From an uncultured Prevotella sp. (GTDB lineage: Bacteria; Bacteroidota; Bacteroidia; Bacteroidales; Bacteroidaceae): 25,392 nt of DNA. The notes beneath the pieces were generated by a model. The model was not told the origin of the DNA and searched no databases. It was given only the letters and a program-made list of their open reading frames with translations. Numbering within the stretch: position 1 is the first letter of the stretch; each line of letters starts with the position of its first letter. The stretch spans positions 1-25,392 of the forward strand of contig URLI01000029.1 of NCBI GenBank assembly GCA_900548585.1, written 5' to 3'. The translations under genes and the position numbers were made by a program. Shown piece by piece: positions 7,603-15,549 of this stretch.

Positions 7603-9120
7603 ATGAAGATTTTTACGAGCAACCAGATACGCGAACTTGACCGATACACCATCGAGCACGAGCCAATAAGAGGCATAGACCTCATGGAGCGGGCAGCCAA
7701 GACCCTGGCACGCGCCATCAGCGACGAATGGGGCACACAGACGCCAATGGTGGCGTTCGCCGGCCCGGGCAACAACGGCGGTGACGCGCTCGCCGTGTCG
7801 CGGCTGCTTGCCGACCAGGGATACAGGGTGAGCGTTTATCTGTTCAACATAAACCAGAAACTCAGCGAGGACTGCGCCACGAACAAGAAAAGGATCGCCG
7901 AGTCGAAGCGCGTGGCAAAGTTCACAGAGGTGACGCAGGAGTTCGACCCGCCAAGGCTCGACGCAGACACGGTGGTGATCGACGGGCTGTTCGGGTCGGG
8001 ACTGACAAAACCGCTCGCAGGAGGGTTCGCCTCGCTCGTGAAATACATCAACCAGTCGCCGGCAAAGGTGGTCAGCATAGACATGCCGTCGGGACTGATG
8101 ACCGAGGACAACACCTACAACGTGCGCGCCAACATAATAAAGGCGGACATCACGCTGACGCTGCAACAAAGGAAACTCGCATTCCTCTTCCCAGAGAACC
8201 AGCAGTTCATAGGCAGGGTGAGGGTGCTCGACATACGGCTGAGCGCCGAGGGGACGGAGCGCATCGAGGCACAATACCGCATAATAGAGGAGAACGACGT
8301 GCGGCGGATGCTGACGCCACGCGACCCATACTCGCACAAGGGCGACATGGGGAGCGCGCTCATCGTCGCAGGGAGCTACGGCATGGCAGGGGCTGCCGTC
8401 ATGGCGGCAAAGGCATGCTACAGGGCCGGCGCAGGCAAGGTGACCGTCCACACGCCACGGAGGAACAACGACATAATGCAAATATCGGTGCCCGAGGCCA
8501 TCGTAAGCCTCGACCACGAAGAGACACATATCGGCAACGCGATAGCCACAGACGATTTCGACGCTATGGCGATAGGGCCGGGATTAGGGCAGATGGAGAC
8601 AACGGCGATAACAATGATCTCGCAGATAAGGCGCGCAGCTTGCCCGGTGGTGGCAGATGCCGACGCGCTGAACATGCTGGCAAACCACCGAGCATGGATG
8701 CAGCAGATGCCCAAGGGAATAATCATGACACCACACCCGAGGGAGTTCGACAGGATGGACGGCACACCGTGCGCCGACAGTTACGAACGGCTCACGAAAG
8801 CACGCAGCATGGCGGAGCGGCTCGAGGCATACATATTGCTCAAGGGACACCACTCCGCGCTGTGTTTGCCGGACGGCAGCGTAACGTTCAACAGCACGGG
8901 GAACGCAGGAATGGCGACGGCAGGAAGCGGCGACGTGCTGACGGGAATTATCGCGGGACTGCTGGCAAGGGGCCACAGACAGCCGGAAGCATGTATGCTG
9001 GGGATGTACCTGCACGGGCTCGCCGGAGACCTCGCGGCAAGGGACAAGGGCGAGGAGAGCCTCATGGCGACAGACATAACAGAATGCCTGCCGAAGGCTT
9101 TCGGAAGGCTGATGGACTGA
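7603..9120 (+). CDS. nnr: Bifunctional NAD(P)H-hydrate epimerase / ADP-dependent dehydratase
   Basis: The protein has 505 residues when started at MKIFTSNQ (7603). An in-frame upstream start at 7543 would precede the -7 box (TATTTTTG, 7588-7595) and adds a non-conserved hydrophobic leader, so it is not chosen. The N-terminal YjeF_N epimerase (about 1-215) shows GPGNNGGDAL (54-63) and DGLFGSGL. The C-terminal ribokinase-fold dehydratase (about 230-505) shows KGDMGSALIVAGS, AIGPGLG, VVADADALN, MTPHPREF and GNAGMATAGSGDVLTG. Together they repair hydrated NADH and NADPH back to usable cofactor. The gene is divergent from hpt. The -7 box ends 8 bp before the ATG, so the mRNA may be nearly leaderless. 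Confidence 0.95.
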   Translation: MKIFTSNQIRELDRYTIEHEPIRGIDLMERAAKTLARAISDEWGTQTPMVAFAGPGNNGGDALAVSRLLADQGYRVSVYLFNINQKLSEDCATNKKRIAESKRVAKFTEVTQEFDPPRLDADTVVIDGLFGSGLTKPLAGGFASLVKYINQSPAKVVSIDMPSGLMTEDNTYNVRANIIKADITLTLQQRKLAFLFPENQQFIGRVRVLDIRLSAEGTERIEAQYRIIEENDVRRMLTPRDPYSHKGDMGSALIVAGSYGMAGAAVMAAKACYRAGAGKVTVHTPRRNNDIMQISVPEAIVSLDHEETHIGNAIATDDFDAMAIGPGLGQMETTAITMISQIRRAACPVVADADALNMLANHRAWMQQMPKGIIMTPHPREFDRMDGTPCADSYERLTKARSMAERLEAYILLKGHHSALCLPDGSVTFNSTGNAGMATAGSGDVLTGIIAGLLARGHRQPEACMLGMYLHGLAGDLAARDKGEESLMATDITECLPKAFGRLMD

Positions 9121-9173
9121 GAAGGCAACGCATAAAAAAAAACACACATACAAACAACCAAACTATTTATGAC

Positions 9174-9899
9174 ATGAAAAAAGGAATTTTATCATTAATG
9201 GCAATCCTGTCCGCAGTATGCGCCATGGCACAGGGAAACGACTACTACCTGCCGATGACGGGCATCGATTTCGTATTCGAGGTAAGGCGCACCGGGCCGG
9301 TGGACAAAACCGAATACTCATTCGTAAGCGTGAGGACATCCCTCTTCGGCGTTCCCGACGAGACGAAGCACTACGAGGCGGCAATAGACGGCAACAACTC
9401 AATCAGGTTTATATGCAAGAGCAACGACGGCGTGCTGCTCGGAGTGAACAAGAATGTGAAAGAGGAGAAACATGAGAAGGTGAAGGACATACCTGAAAGG
9501 ATGTCAGACAAGCCCGACACCGTGGAAGTTTCGGCAATCTACATACCAGTAAAGGAAGTGAAGCGCGTCCCGATATGCAACCTGATCCCAGATCAGGGAG
9601 TGTTCATCGGGGAGGGAAAACCGGAAAACACATACTACCTCACAATCAAGGACAACCACGACATATACAAGCCGCAGGTTACCGGAAATGCGGGGAAAGG
9701 CGGAGCCAACATCTTCGTCAACCTGCCAGGCAAGGCGACAATGAAACTCGAGAAAGGCAAGGAACTGCTCTCCACGCAGGAGATAATGCTCGCGCAATTC
9801 GGAAAGGTAGAGGCAATAGACGGCAGCTTCTTTGCAAAAGGACAGAAATACGAACTCGAACTTAACCCCACAACGGGTGAGATAAAATCTCTGAAATAA
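9174..9899 (+). CDS. Secreted DUF4831-like protein (short paralogue)
   Basis: A 241-residue protein with a clear signal peptide (residues 1-19, ending AMA-Q). I chose the ATG at 9174 because the longer frame upstream overlaps nnr out of phase. After the signal comes YYLPMTGIDFVFEVRRT, and near the end LPGKATMKLEKG, MLAQFGKVEAIDG and LELNPTTGEIKSL. The same blocks occur in the next gene (YFLPKTSLRLSVLVEKT, VPGKARATIRTL, AAQFGTTVSLSGG, LTLDPTTGAVKEI), so the two are tandem paralogues. The copy here is about 110 residues shorter in the middle. The function of DUF4831 proteins is not known to me; they are probably periplasmic. It follows nnr by 53 bp. Confidence 0.75.
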   Translation: MKKGILSLMAILSAVCAMAQGNDYYLPMTGIDFVFEVRRTGPVDKTEYSFVSVRTSLFGVPDETKHYEAAIDGNNSIRFICKSNDGVLLGVNKNVKEEKHEKVKDIPERMSDKPDTVEVSAIYIPVKEVKRVPICNLIPDQGVFIGEGKPENTYYLTIKDNHDIYKPQVTGNAGKGGANIFVNLPGKATMKLEKGKELLSTQEIMLAQFGKVEAIDGSFFAKGQKYELELNPTTGEIKSLK

Positions 9900-9929
9900 A
9901 AAAGACAAGGAAAGGATGGATTTTTGAAA

Positions 9930-10991
9930 ATGAACAAATTCATCGCCGCAACGGCATTTGCAGCGGCACTGACAACGGCAACAACGGCTAAGGCACAGCA
10001 GGAAGGGTATCCATATTTCCTTCCAAAGACATCACTGAGGCTCAGCGTACTCGTTGAGAAGACCACGGTGACACCTGGGGAACTCTGCATCTACGCCAAA
10101 CGGTATCTGAAAAAAGACGACGCGCCGCAGGCGAAAAGCAGCCGGTACAGGATTGTGAGCATATCGATAGCGACGGAGGCCGTGAGGGACACGGCGCGGT
10201 ATTTCACGCTGCGGGCTGACGCGAGGCACTGCATAAGCCACGCGGAGATCGACCGCAACGGCATACTGACGGCCATCAACACGGAGGGAAGGCAGGCAAG
10301 GGAGTTCGTCCCGTTCGAAAAACATGCCGCGCCATCAAAGCCAGACCCGCGCAAATTCATGAACAGGGAAATACTCGCGGCGGCAAGCAAGGCCAAGATG
10401 GCGGAACTCACGGCGAGCGAGATTTACGACATACGCGACAGCCGAGACGACCTGACACGCGGAAGGGCGGAAGCCATGCCGAAAGACGGGGAGCAACTGC
10501 GCATCATGCTGCGCCAGCTGGACATGCAGGAACAGGCCTTGCTGCAGATGTTCTGCGGAACTACGGCATGCGACACCACACAGACCGTGATAAGGCTCGT
10601 GCCGGAGGGCGATGTCAGCGGCCACATAATGTTCCGCTTCTCGGAGAAACTCGGCATGCTCGACGCAGACGACCTCGCAGGAACCCCCTACTACATCGAC
10701 ATAGAGAACATGCGGGAACAGATGCCGGCACCGGAGATGCCGGACGCGGACATCAGGCGGGGAAAGGACGACATCGGGCTGCGCGTGGCGGTGCCGGGCA
10801 AGGCGCGCGCCACGATTCGCACACTGTCCGACAGATACAACGCCACGCCATACGAGTTCTGGGCGGCACAGTTCGGCACGACCGTAAGCCTCAGCGGCGG
10901 GCTATTCAACAAGAAGATGCGCACCGAACTGACCCTTGACCCGACCACGGGAGCCGTGAAGGAAATCAGGACGGAACTGCTGAAGAAGTAG
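9930..10991 (+). CDS. Secreted DUF4831 family protein
   Basis: A 353-residue protein; the ATG at 9930 follows a purine-rich AAAGGATGGA. Signal peptide residues 1-23 (ending TAKA-QQ). The conserved DUF4831 start YFLPKTSLRLSVLVEKTTVT is followed by GELCIYAKRYL, a helical middle rich in Met, Ala and Arg (about 140-190), then the C-terminal blocks shared with the preceding gene. No enzyme motif is visible. It lies 30 bp after the shorter paralogue on the same strand, so they are probably one operon that ends at the hairpin at 11061-11099. This family is characteristic of Bacteroidales; its role is unknown to me. Confidence 0.8.
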   Translation: MNKFIAATAFAAALTTATTAKAQQEGYPYFLPKTSLRLSVLVEKTTVTPGELCIYAKRYLKKDDAPQAKSSRYRIVSISIATEAVRDTARYFTLRADARHCISHAEIDRNGILTAINTEGRQAREFVPFEKHAAPSKPDPRKFMNREILAAASKAKMAELTASEIYDIRDSRDDLTRGRAEAMPKDGEQLRIMLRQLDMQEQALLQMFCGTTACDTTQTVIRLVPEGDVSGHIMFRFSEKLGMLDADDLAGTPYYIDIENMREQMPAPEMPDADIRRGKDDIGLRVAVPGKARATIRTLSDRYNATPYEFWAAQFGTTVSLSGGLFNKKMRTELTLDPTTGAVKEIRTELLKK

Positions 10992-11060
10992 GTGCGGCAG
11001 GCAGCACACGCTTTATCCCAACACGTTTTATCCCAAATATTAGAGTCTGGGCTGGATGTA

Positions 11061-11099
11061 GAAAGTCCCCGCATCTCACAGCGAGATACGGGGACTTTC
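11061..11099. terminator. Strong hairpin between convergent transcripts
   Basis: GAAAGTCCCCG (11061-11071) pairs perfectly with CGGGGACTTTC (11089-11099), and the stem is extended inside by ATCTC/GAGAT. It lies between the plus-strand DUF4831 operon and the minus-strand aldolase gene and can serve both. A classic U-tract is absent on either side. Confidence 0.65.
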
Positions 11100-11142
11100 C
11101 TATTGCAAACCGCCAGAGGCGGCACGGTGTCATTTCGGCATA

Positions 11143-12144
11143 TTATCCGAGCTTGTCGTTCGAGCCGAGAACGTTCATAATCTTGTGGACATACATGTTC
11201 TTCATGCTCTCGCGGGCCGGCTTCAGATACTGGCGCGGGTCGAAGTGGTCGGGGTGCTCGGCAAGATGCTTGCGCACGGCAGCCGTCATTGCGAGGCGAC
11301 TGTCGGAGTCAATGTTAATCTTGCAGACCGCACTCTTCGTTGCCCTGCGCAGCTGCTCCTCCGGAATGCCTACAGCGTCGGGCAGGTTTCCGCCATACTT
11401 GTTTATGATATCCACTTCCTCCTGCGGAACCGAAGACGATCCGTGGAGAACAATCGGGAAGCCGGGGAGCCTCTTCTCTATCTCTGCAAGCACGTCGAAT
11501 GCCAGTGGGGGCGGGACGAGGCGGCCCGTCTCCGGGTCACGCTTGCACTGCTCAGGCTTGAACTTGTATGCGCCGTGGCTCGTGCCGATGGATATTGCCA
11601 GCGAGTCGCAGCCTGAACACGTGGAAAACTCGATAACCTCCTCGGGCTTCGTATAGTGGCTCTCCTCGGCAGACACATCATCCTCCACTCCGGCAAGCAC
11701 GCCGAGCTCGGCCTCAACGGTCACGTCATACTTGTGCGCATATTCCACAACCTTGCGTGTAATCTCGATGTTCTCATCGAAAGGAAGCGACGAACCATCG
11801 TACATGACACTTGAGAAACCATTGTCAATGCAGTCCTTGCAGAGCTCGAAAGAGTCCCCATGGTCAAGGTGCAGCACGATTTCGGGCTTCTCGCAGCCCA
11901 GTTCCTTGGCGTATGCCACGGCGCCCTCTGCCATGTAGCGGAGGATTGTGGCGTTTGCATAGTTGCGCGCACCCTTGGACACCTGCATGATGACAGGCGA
12001 CTTTGTCTCGACCGCAGCCTGCACGATGGCCTGCATCTGCTCCATAGTGTTAAAGTTGAATGCCGGTATTGCATATCCGCCGGCAACGGCCTTCTTGAAC
12101 ATCTCGCGCGTGTTCACAAGACCAAGATCTTTGTAGTTAACCAT
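11143..12144 (-). CDS. fba: Class II fructose-bisphosphate aldolase
   Basis: A 333-residue (beta/alpha)8 metal-dependent aldolase. Key motifs are LDHGDS (93-98, with Zn ligand His95), VMYDGSSLPF, the EAELG metal-site stretch, AISIGTSHGAYKF, and the phosphate loop LHGSSSVP. It splits or forms fructose-1,6-bisphosphate from dihydroxyacetone phosphate and glyceraldehyde-3-phosphate in central carbon metabolism. It is transcribed alone from a consensus promoter at 12191-12221 and ends against the bidirectional hairpin at 11061. Length and motifs are normal for Bacteroidales enzymes. Confidence 0.95.
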   Translation of the reverse strand: MVNYKDLGLVNTREMFKKAVAGGYAIPAFNFNTMEQMQAIVQAAVETKSPVIMQVSKGARNYANATILRYMAEGAVAYAKELGCEKPEIVLHLDHGDSFELCKDCIDNGFSSVMYDGSSLPFDENIEITRKVVEYAHKYDVTVEAELGVLAGVEDDVSAEESHYTKPEEVIEFSTCSGCDSLAISIGTSHGAYKFKPEQCKRDPETGRLVPPPLAFDVLAEIEKRLPGFPIVLHGSSSVPQEEVDIINKYGGNLPDAVGIPEEQLRRATKSAVCKINIDSDSRLAMTAAVRKHLAEHPDHFDPRQYLKPARESMKNMYVHKIMNVLGSNDKLG

Positions 12145-12190
12145 AGTTGATAAAAAATTATTAAAAGGTAATATCCTGTGTTTTATTTTG

Positions 12191-12221
12191 CAAAGATAAC
12201 AATTTATTTCGTCACCGCAAA
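12191..12221 (-). promoter_or_regulatory. Promoter of the aldolase gene
   Basis: On the minus strand TTTG (12218-12221), 19 bp, TATCTTTG (12191-12198), a full consensus match 46 bp before the ATG. Confidence 0.75.
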
Positions 12222-12528
12222 GCGTTTCATCGTTTTTATAACACTTCGCAACAGATTTGACACAGGCGCGGATTGTTTAACCCAAACCGGTCATTGCAAC
12301 ACTGGTTTTCCTTTCCGTCTTGGCAAACATGCACACGGCGGCATGGCACGCTGCGCAGGGGGAGTGAAAATCGGGAAGATGGATATTTTATGTGTCATTT
12401 ATATAATAAACCTGTGCCACGCACGTTACCCTATATAATAAGGTGCAGTATAAATGTCACCCCGCAAGCCGATAAACAAAGGACGGGAAAACGTAATGTA
12501 ACTTTTAATCTTAAATAAAAAAACAACT
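12222..12528. other. Intergenic region between fba and megL
   Basis: No ORF of note. An imperfect hairpin AAACCGGT / ACTGGTTT spans about 12284-12307. The leader of methionine gamma-lyase must start here, but I find no good TAnnTTTG box on the plus strand, so its promoter is either non-consensus or controlled by an activator. Confidence 0.35.
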
Positions 12529-13728
12529 ATGTTGACAAAAGAAGAAATCGCAAAGGCAGGGTTCGCAACACGGGCCGTGCACGTTGGTGCAGAGAAAAAC
12601 ATGTATGGGACACTGGCAACACCCATCTACCAGACATCCACATTCATCTTCGACAACGCCGAGCAGGGCGGCCGCCGCTTCGCGCTCGAGGAGGAGGGAT
12701 ATATATACAGCCGCCTGGGGAACCCCACATGCACCGCAGTGGAGCAGAAGGTGGCATCGCTCGAGGGAGCAGAGGCCTGCGTGAGCATGTCGTCGGGAAT
12801 GGGCGCGATAACATCGGCCGTATGGGTGTGCGTGGAGGCAGGCGACCACATAATCGCCGGAAAAACACTATACGGATGCACGTTCGCATTCATGGAGCAC
12901 GGACTGAAGCGCTACGGCGTTGACGTCACGTTCGTTGACATGCGCGACACAAAGGCCGTCGAGAAGGCAATGCGCCCCAACACGAAACTGGTTTACGTGG
13001 AGACACCGGCAAACCCGAACATGCACGTTGCCGACATCGAGGCCATCGCAGAGATCGCACACCGCCAGGAGGGATGCCGCGTGATGGTGGACAACACGTT
13101 CTGCACGCCTTACCTGTGCCGCCCGCTGGAGCACGGCGCAGACATGGTGGTGCACTCGGCGACGAAGTTCCTTAACGGACACGGGGACGTAATAGCCGGA
13201 TTCGTGGCAGGAACGAAGGAATACACCGACCAGGTAAGGCTCGTCGGCGTGAAGGACCTGACCGGCTCGGTGCTCGGCCCGTTCGAGGCTTTCCTCATCA
13301 ACCGTGGCCTCAAGACACTGCACGTGCGCATGGACCGTCACTGCGAGAACGCACAGAAAGTGGCGGAATACCTCGAGAAGCACCCCAAGGTGGAGAGCAT
13401 AGCATACCCGGGGCTAAAGAGTTTCCCGCAGTATGAGCTGGCAAAGAAATACATGAAGAAGCCTGGCTCGATGATCGCGTTCGAGGTGAAGGGCGGACTG
13501 GAGGCCGGACGCACGCTGATCAACAGCGTCCACCTCTGCTCGCTGGCGGTCAGCCTCGGCGACACGGAGACGCTCATCGAGCACCCGGCATCAATGACAC
13601 ACTCGCCATACACACCGGAGGAGCGTGCGGCATGCAACATATCGGAAGGACTCGTGCGCCTCTCCGTCGGACTTGAGGATGCGGAGGACATCATAGCAGA
13701 CCTCGACCAGGCGTTCAGGAAAATCTGA
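12529..13728 (+). CDS. megL: Methionine gamma-lyase (PLP enzyme)
   Basis: A 399-residue Cys/Met-metabolism PLP enzyme. The Schiff-base lysine is Lys213 in HSATKFLNGHGD, with SRLGNPT (61-67) and VDNTFCTPY. The stretch LYGCTFAF contains Tyr115 and Cys117, matching the Tyr114/Cys116 pair that marks methionine gamma-lyase rather than cystathionine synthase or lyase. The expected reaction is L-methionine to methanethiol, 2-oxobutyrate and ammonia; related enzymes also act on homocysteine and cysteine. O-acetylhomoserine sulfhydrylase is the main alternative. The gene is monocistronic, closed by a strong terminator at 13750-13789, and divergent from fba. Confidence 0.85.
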   Translation: MLTKEEIAKAGFATRAVHVGAEKNMYGTLATPIYQTSTFIFDNAEQGGRRFALEEEGYIYSRLGNPTCTAVEQKVASLEGAEACVSMSSGMGAITSAVWVCVEAGDHIIAGKTLYGCTFAFMEHGLKRYGVDVTFVDMRDTKAVEKAMRPNTKLVYVETPANPNMHVADIEAIAEIAHRQEGCRVMVDNTFCTPYLCRPLEHGADMVVHSATKFLNGHGDVIAGFVAGTKEYTDQVRLVGVKDLTGSVLGPFEAFLINRGLKTLHVRMDRHCENAQKVAEYLEKHPKVESIAYPGLKSFPQYELAKKYMKKPGSMIAFEVKGGLEAGRTLINSVHLCSLAVSLGDTETLIEHPASMTHSPYTPEERAACNISEGLVRLSVGLEDAEDIIADLDQAFRKI

Positions 13729-13749
13729 CAAGCGGACACACACCGACAA

Positions 13750-13789
13750 CAAATGCGGGATTGCATATGCAGTCCCGCATTTGTTTTTT
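13750..13789 (+). terminator. Intrinsic terminator of megL
   Basis: CAAATGCGGGA (13750-13760) pairs with TCCCGCATTTG (13773-13783) and is followed by six T. The loop includes the palindrome TGCATATGCA. It is 21 bp after the megL stop. Confidence 0.85.
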
Positions 13790-13840
13790 GCAACGCCGGC
13801 CATACGCATGGCGCAGCAACGGCGCGTCACGGCGCAAACG

Positions 13841-14032
13841 CTATCCTCCACCGTGACGTTTTGCCCTCTGCTCGCGGTACTTGGCCTTCTGCATGGCAGA
13901 CCCGCTGCCGTGGGCCCCGGTAAAATATTTCTTCTTCTTGGCCTTGGTCCTCACCTTACCATCGGCAGACTTCTTCTGGCCGCCCTTGCCGAAGTTGATG
14001 CCGTTCATCAATATATCATCGAAATCAGACAT
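13841..14032 (-). CDS. Small basic protein, unknown
   Basis: A 63-residue protein with an acidic start (MSDFDDILMNGINFGKGG) and a Lys/Arg/Gly-rich remainder (KVRTKAKKKKYF, MQKAKYREQRAKRHGGG). It resembles nucleic-acid- or ribosome-binding small proteins in composition, but no family is recognised. It lies 66 bp downstream of the AICAR transformylase gene on the same strand and could be its co-transcribed neighbour. The composition is compatible with real coding, and its start has no competitor. Confidence 0.55.
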   Translation of the reverse strand: MSDFDDILMNGINFGKGGQKKSADGKVRTKAKKKKYFTGAHGSGSAMQKAKYREQRAKRHGGG

Positions 14033-14098
14033 GGATTATCTTAATTATAGGGTTAAACGCCAAATGGAATATGTGCCTCGTGCCGTAACCTCCGGCAA

Positions 14099-15280
14099 TC
14101 AATGGTGGAACAGCCGCACGCCGGTGAAGGCGCAGGCTATGCCGTACTTGTCGCAAGTGGCTATGACATTGTCGTCGCGCACCGAGCCGCCTGCCTGCGC
14201 CACATACTGCACGCCGCTCTTGTGAGCGCGCTCGATGTTGTCGCCGAAGGGAAAGAAGGCGTCGCTGCCGAGCGAAACGCCGGAAAGCCGCCCGAGCCAT
14301 TCCCTCTTCTCCTCGCGCGTCAGCGGCTCGGGCCTTTCCCTGAAGAACATCTGCCACGTCCCGTCGCGCAGCACGTCGCCGCCCTCGTCACCGACATACA
14401 GGTCTATCGTGTTGTCGCGGTCGGCGCGGCGGATGCCATCCACGAATGGCAGCGACATCACTTTCGGGTGCTGCCTCAGCCACCACACGTCGGCCTTGTT
14501 GCCGGCCAGGCGCGTGCAGTGGATCCTGCTCTGCTGGCCAGCCCCGATGCCTATTGCCTGCCCGTCCTTGACGTAGCACACCGAGTTGCTCTGCGTGTAC
14601 TTCAGCGTCACGAGGGCTATGACGAGGTCGCGGCGGGCCTCATCGCTGAATGTCTTGTTGCGCGTCGGCACGTTAGCGAACAGCGCGGGGTCGTCGAGGC
14701 GCACGTCATTGCGGCGCTGCTCGAACGTTACCCCGAAGCACTGCTTCCTCTCCACCTGTGCCGGAGCGTAATCCTGGTCAATCCTTATCACGTTGTAAGT
14801 CCCCTTGCGCTTGCCGCGCAGTATCCGCAGTGCCTCTTCTGTGAAGTCCGGTGCTATCACGCCGTCGCTCACCTCGCGTTTCAGCAGTGTCGCCACGGCG
14901 GCGTCGCAGGTGTCGCTCAGTGCCACGAAGTCGCCATACGAGCTCATGCGGTCGGCGCCGCGCGCCCTTGCGTAGGCACAGGCTATCGGCGACAACTCGA
15001 TGTCAAGGTCGTCTACGAAGTATATCTTCCTCAGCGTGTCGTCCAGCGGCAGCCCGATGGCGGCGCCTGCCGGCGAGACGTGCTTGAACGACGCTGCGGC
15101 AGGCAGTCCCGTCGCGGCCTTCAGCTCGCGCACCAACTGCCACGAGTTCAGCGCGTCGAGGAAATTGATGTAGCCCGGGCGGCCGTTCAGCACCTCAATG
15201 GGCAGTTCGCCCTCCTCCATATAAATGCGCGACGGCTTCTGGTTGGGGTTGCAGCCGTATTTCAATGCCAATTCCTTCAT
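14099..15280 (-). CDS. Stand-alone AICAR transformylase
   Basis: A 393-residue phosphoribosylaminoimidazolecarboxamide formyltransferase. The catalytic Lys-His pair is Lys66-His67 in SFKHVSPAGAA; other family blocks are DFVALSDTCDAAVA, TLKYTQSNSVCYVKDGQAIGIGAGQQSR (positions about 225-252), and DAFFPFGDNI. Unlike bifunctional PurH (about 510-530 residues), it has no N-terminal IMP cyclohydrolase domain and begins directly at the transformylase. It moves a formyl group from 10-formyl-tetrahydrofolate to AICAR, the penultimate step to IMP. Ring closure must be done by another protein outside the window. It is possibly an operon with the 63-residue basic protein. Confidence 0.9.
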   Translation of the reverse strand: MKELALKYGCNPNQKPSRIYMEEGELPIEVLNGRPGYINFLDALNSWQLVRELKAATGLPAAASFKHVSPAGAAIGLPLDDTLRKIYFVDDLDIELSPIACAYARARGADRMSSYGDFVALSDTCDAAVATLLKREVSDGVIAPDFTEEALRILRGKRKGTYNVIRIDQDYAPAQVERKQCFGVTFEQRRNDVRLDDPALFANVPTRNKTFSDEARRDLVIALVTLKYTQSNSVCYVKDGQAIGIGAGQQSRIHCTRLAGNKADVWWLRQHPKVMSLPFVDGIRRADRDNTIDLYVGDEGGDVLRDGTWQMFFRERPEPLTREEKREWLGRLSGVSLGSDAFFPFGDNIERAHKSGVQYVAQAGGSVRDDNVIATCDKYGIACAFTGVRLFHH

Positions 15281-15431
15281 CTTCGATATTTTTTTCTTTG
15301 AATTATACTGGGTGCGAAATTAATAATAAAATGTGAAAATCACGACAATTATCACCTAAATCCTCATTTGGCGCCCAAGTTTTACACAGACAACGGTCTT
15401 ACGGCTTTCAATCCGGCATCAACAAGAACGC

Positions 15432-15519
15432 AAATTCGCCGTGATTGGTCACCAAATACGCCGTGATTGGTCACCAAACACGCCGTATTTGCGATGCAAA
15501 ACCGCCGTATTTGCCGCGC
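15432..15519. repeat. Array of 22-bp direct repeats (array B)
   Basis: Four contiguous 22-bp units start at 15432, 15454, 15476 and 15498. Each begins with a 15-bp core: AAATTCGCCGTGATT, AAATACGCCGTGATT, AAACACGCCGTATTT and AAAACCGCCGTATTT. The third is identical to the core of array A at 2937-3017 read on the opposite strand. Linkers of 7 bp vary (GGTCACC twice, GCGATGC, GCCGCGC). No rep gene is nearby. The array ends 30 bp before the duplicated aquaporin segment. The remaining bases of the 15281-15549 gap hold only the likely leader of the transformylase gene. Confidence 0.8.
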
Positions 15520-15549
15520 GTGAAAGTGCAAATGGCACTGCATTTTAAT

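Noticed and set aside
7555..8529. A 324-codon minus-strand frame antisense to nnr
   Set aside because: Composition rich in His, Arg and Cys with no domain, fully opposite to a clear bifunctional enzyme.
8415..9173. Long plus-strand extension in front of the short DUF4831-like protein
   Set aside because: It overlaps nnr in another frame; the signal peptide starting at 9174 defines the real start.
14102..15301. A 399-codon plus-strand frame antisense to the AICAR transformylase gene
   Set aside because: It mirrors a well-supported gene; long antisense frames are expected in GC-rich coding DNA with strong codon bias.
2937..15519. The two 22-bp arrays as CRISPR
   Set aside because: The variable parts are only 7 bp, too short for spacers, and no cas gene is present.
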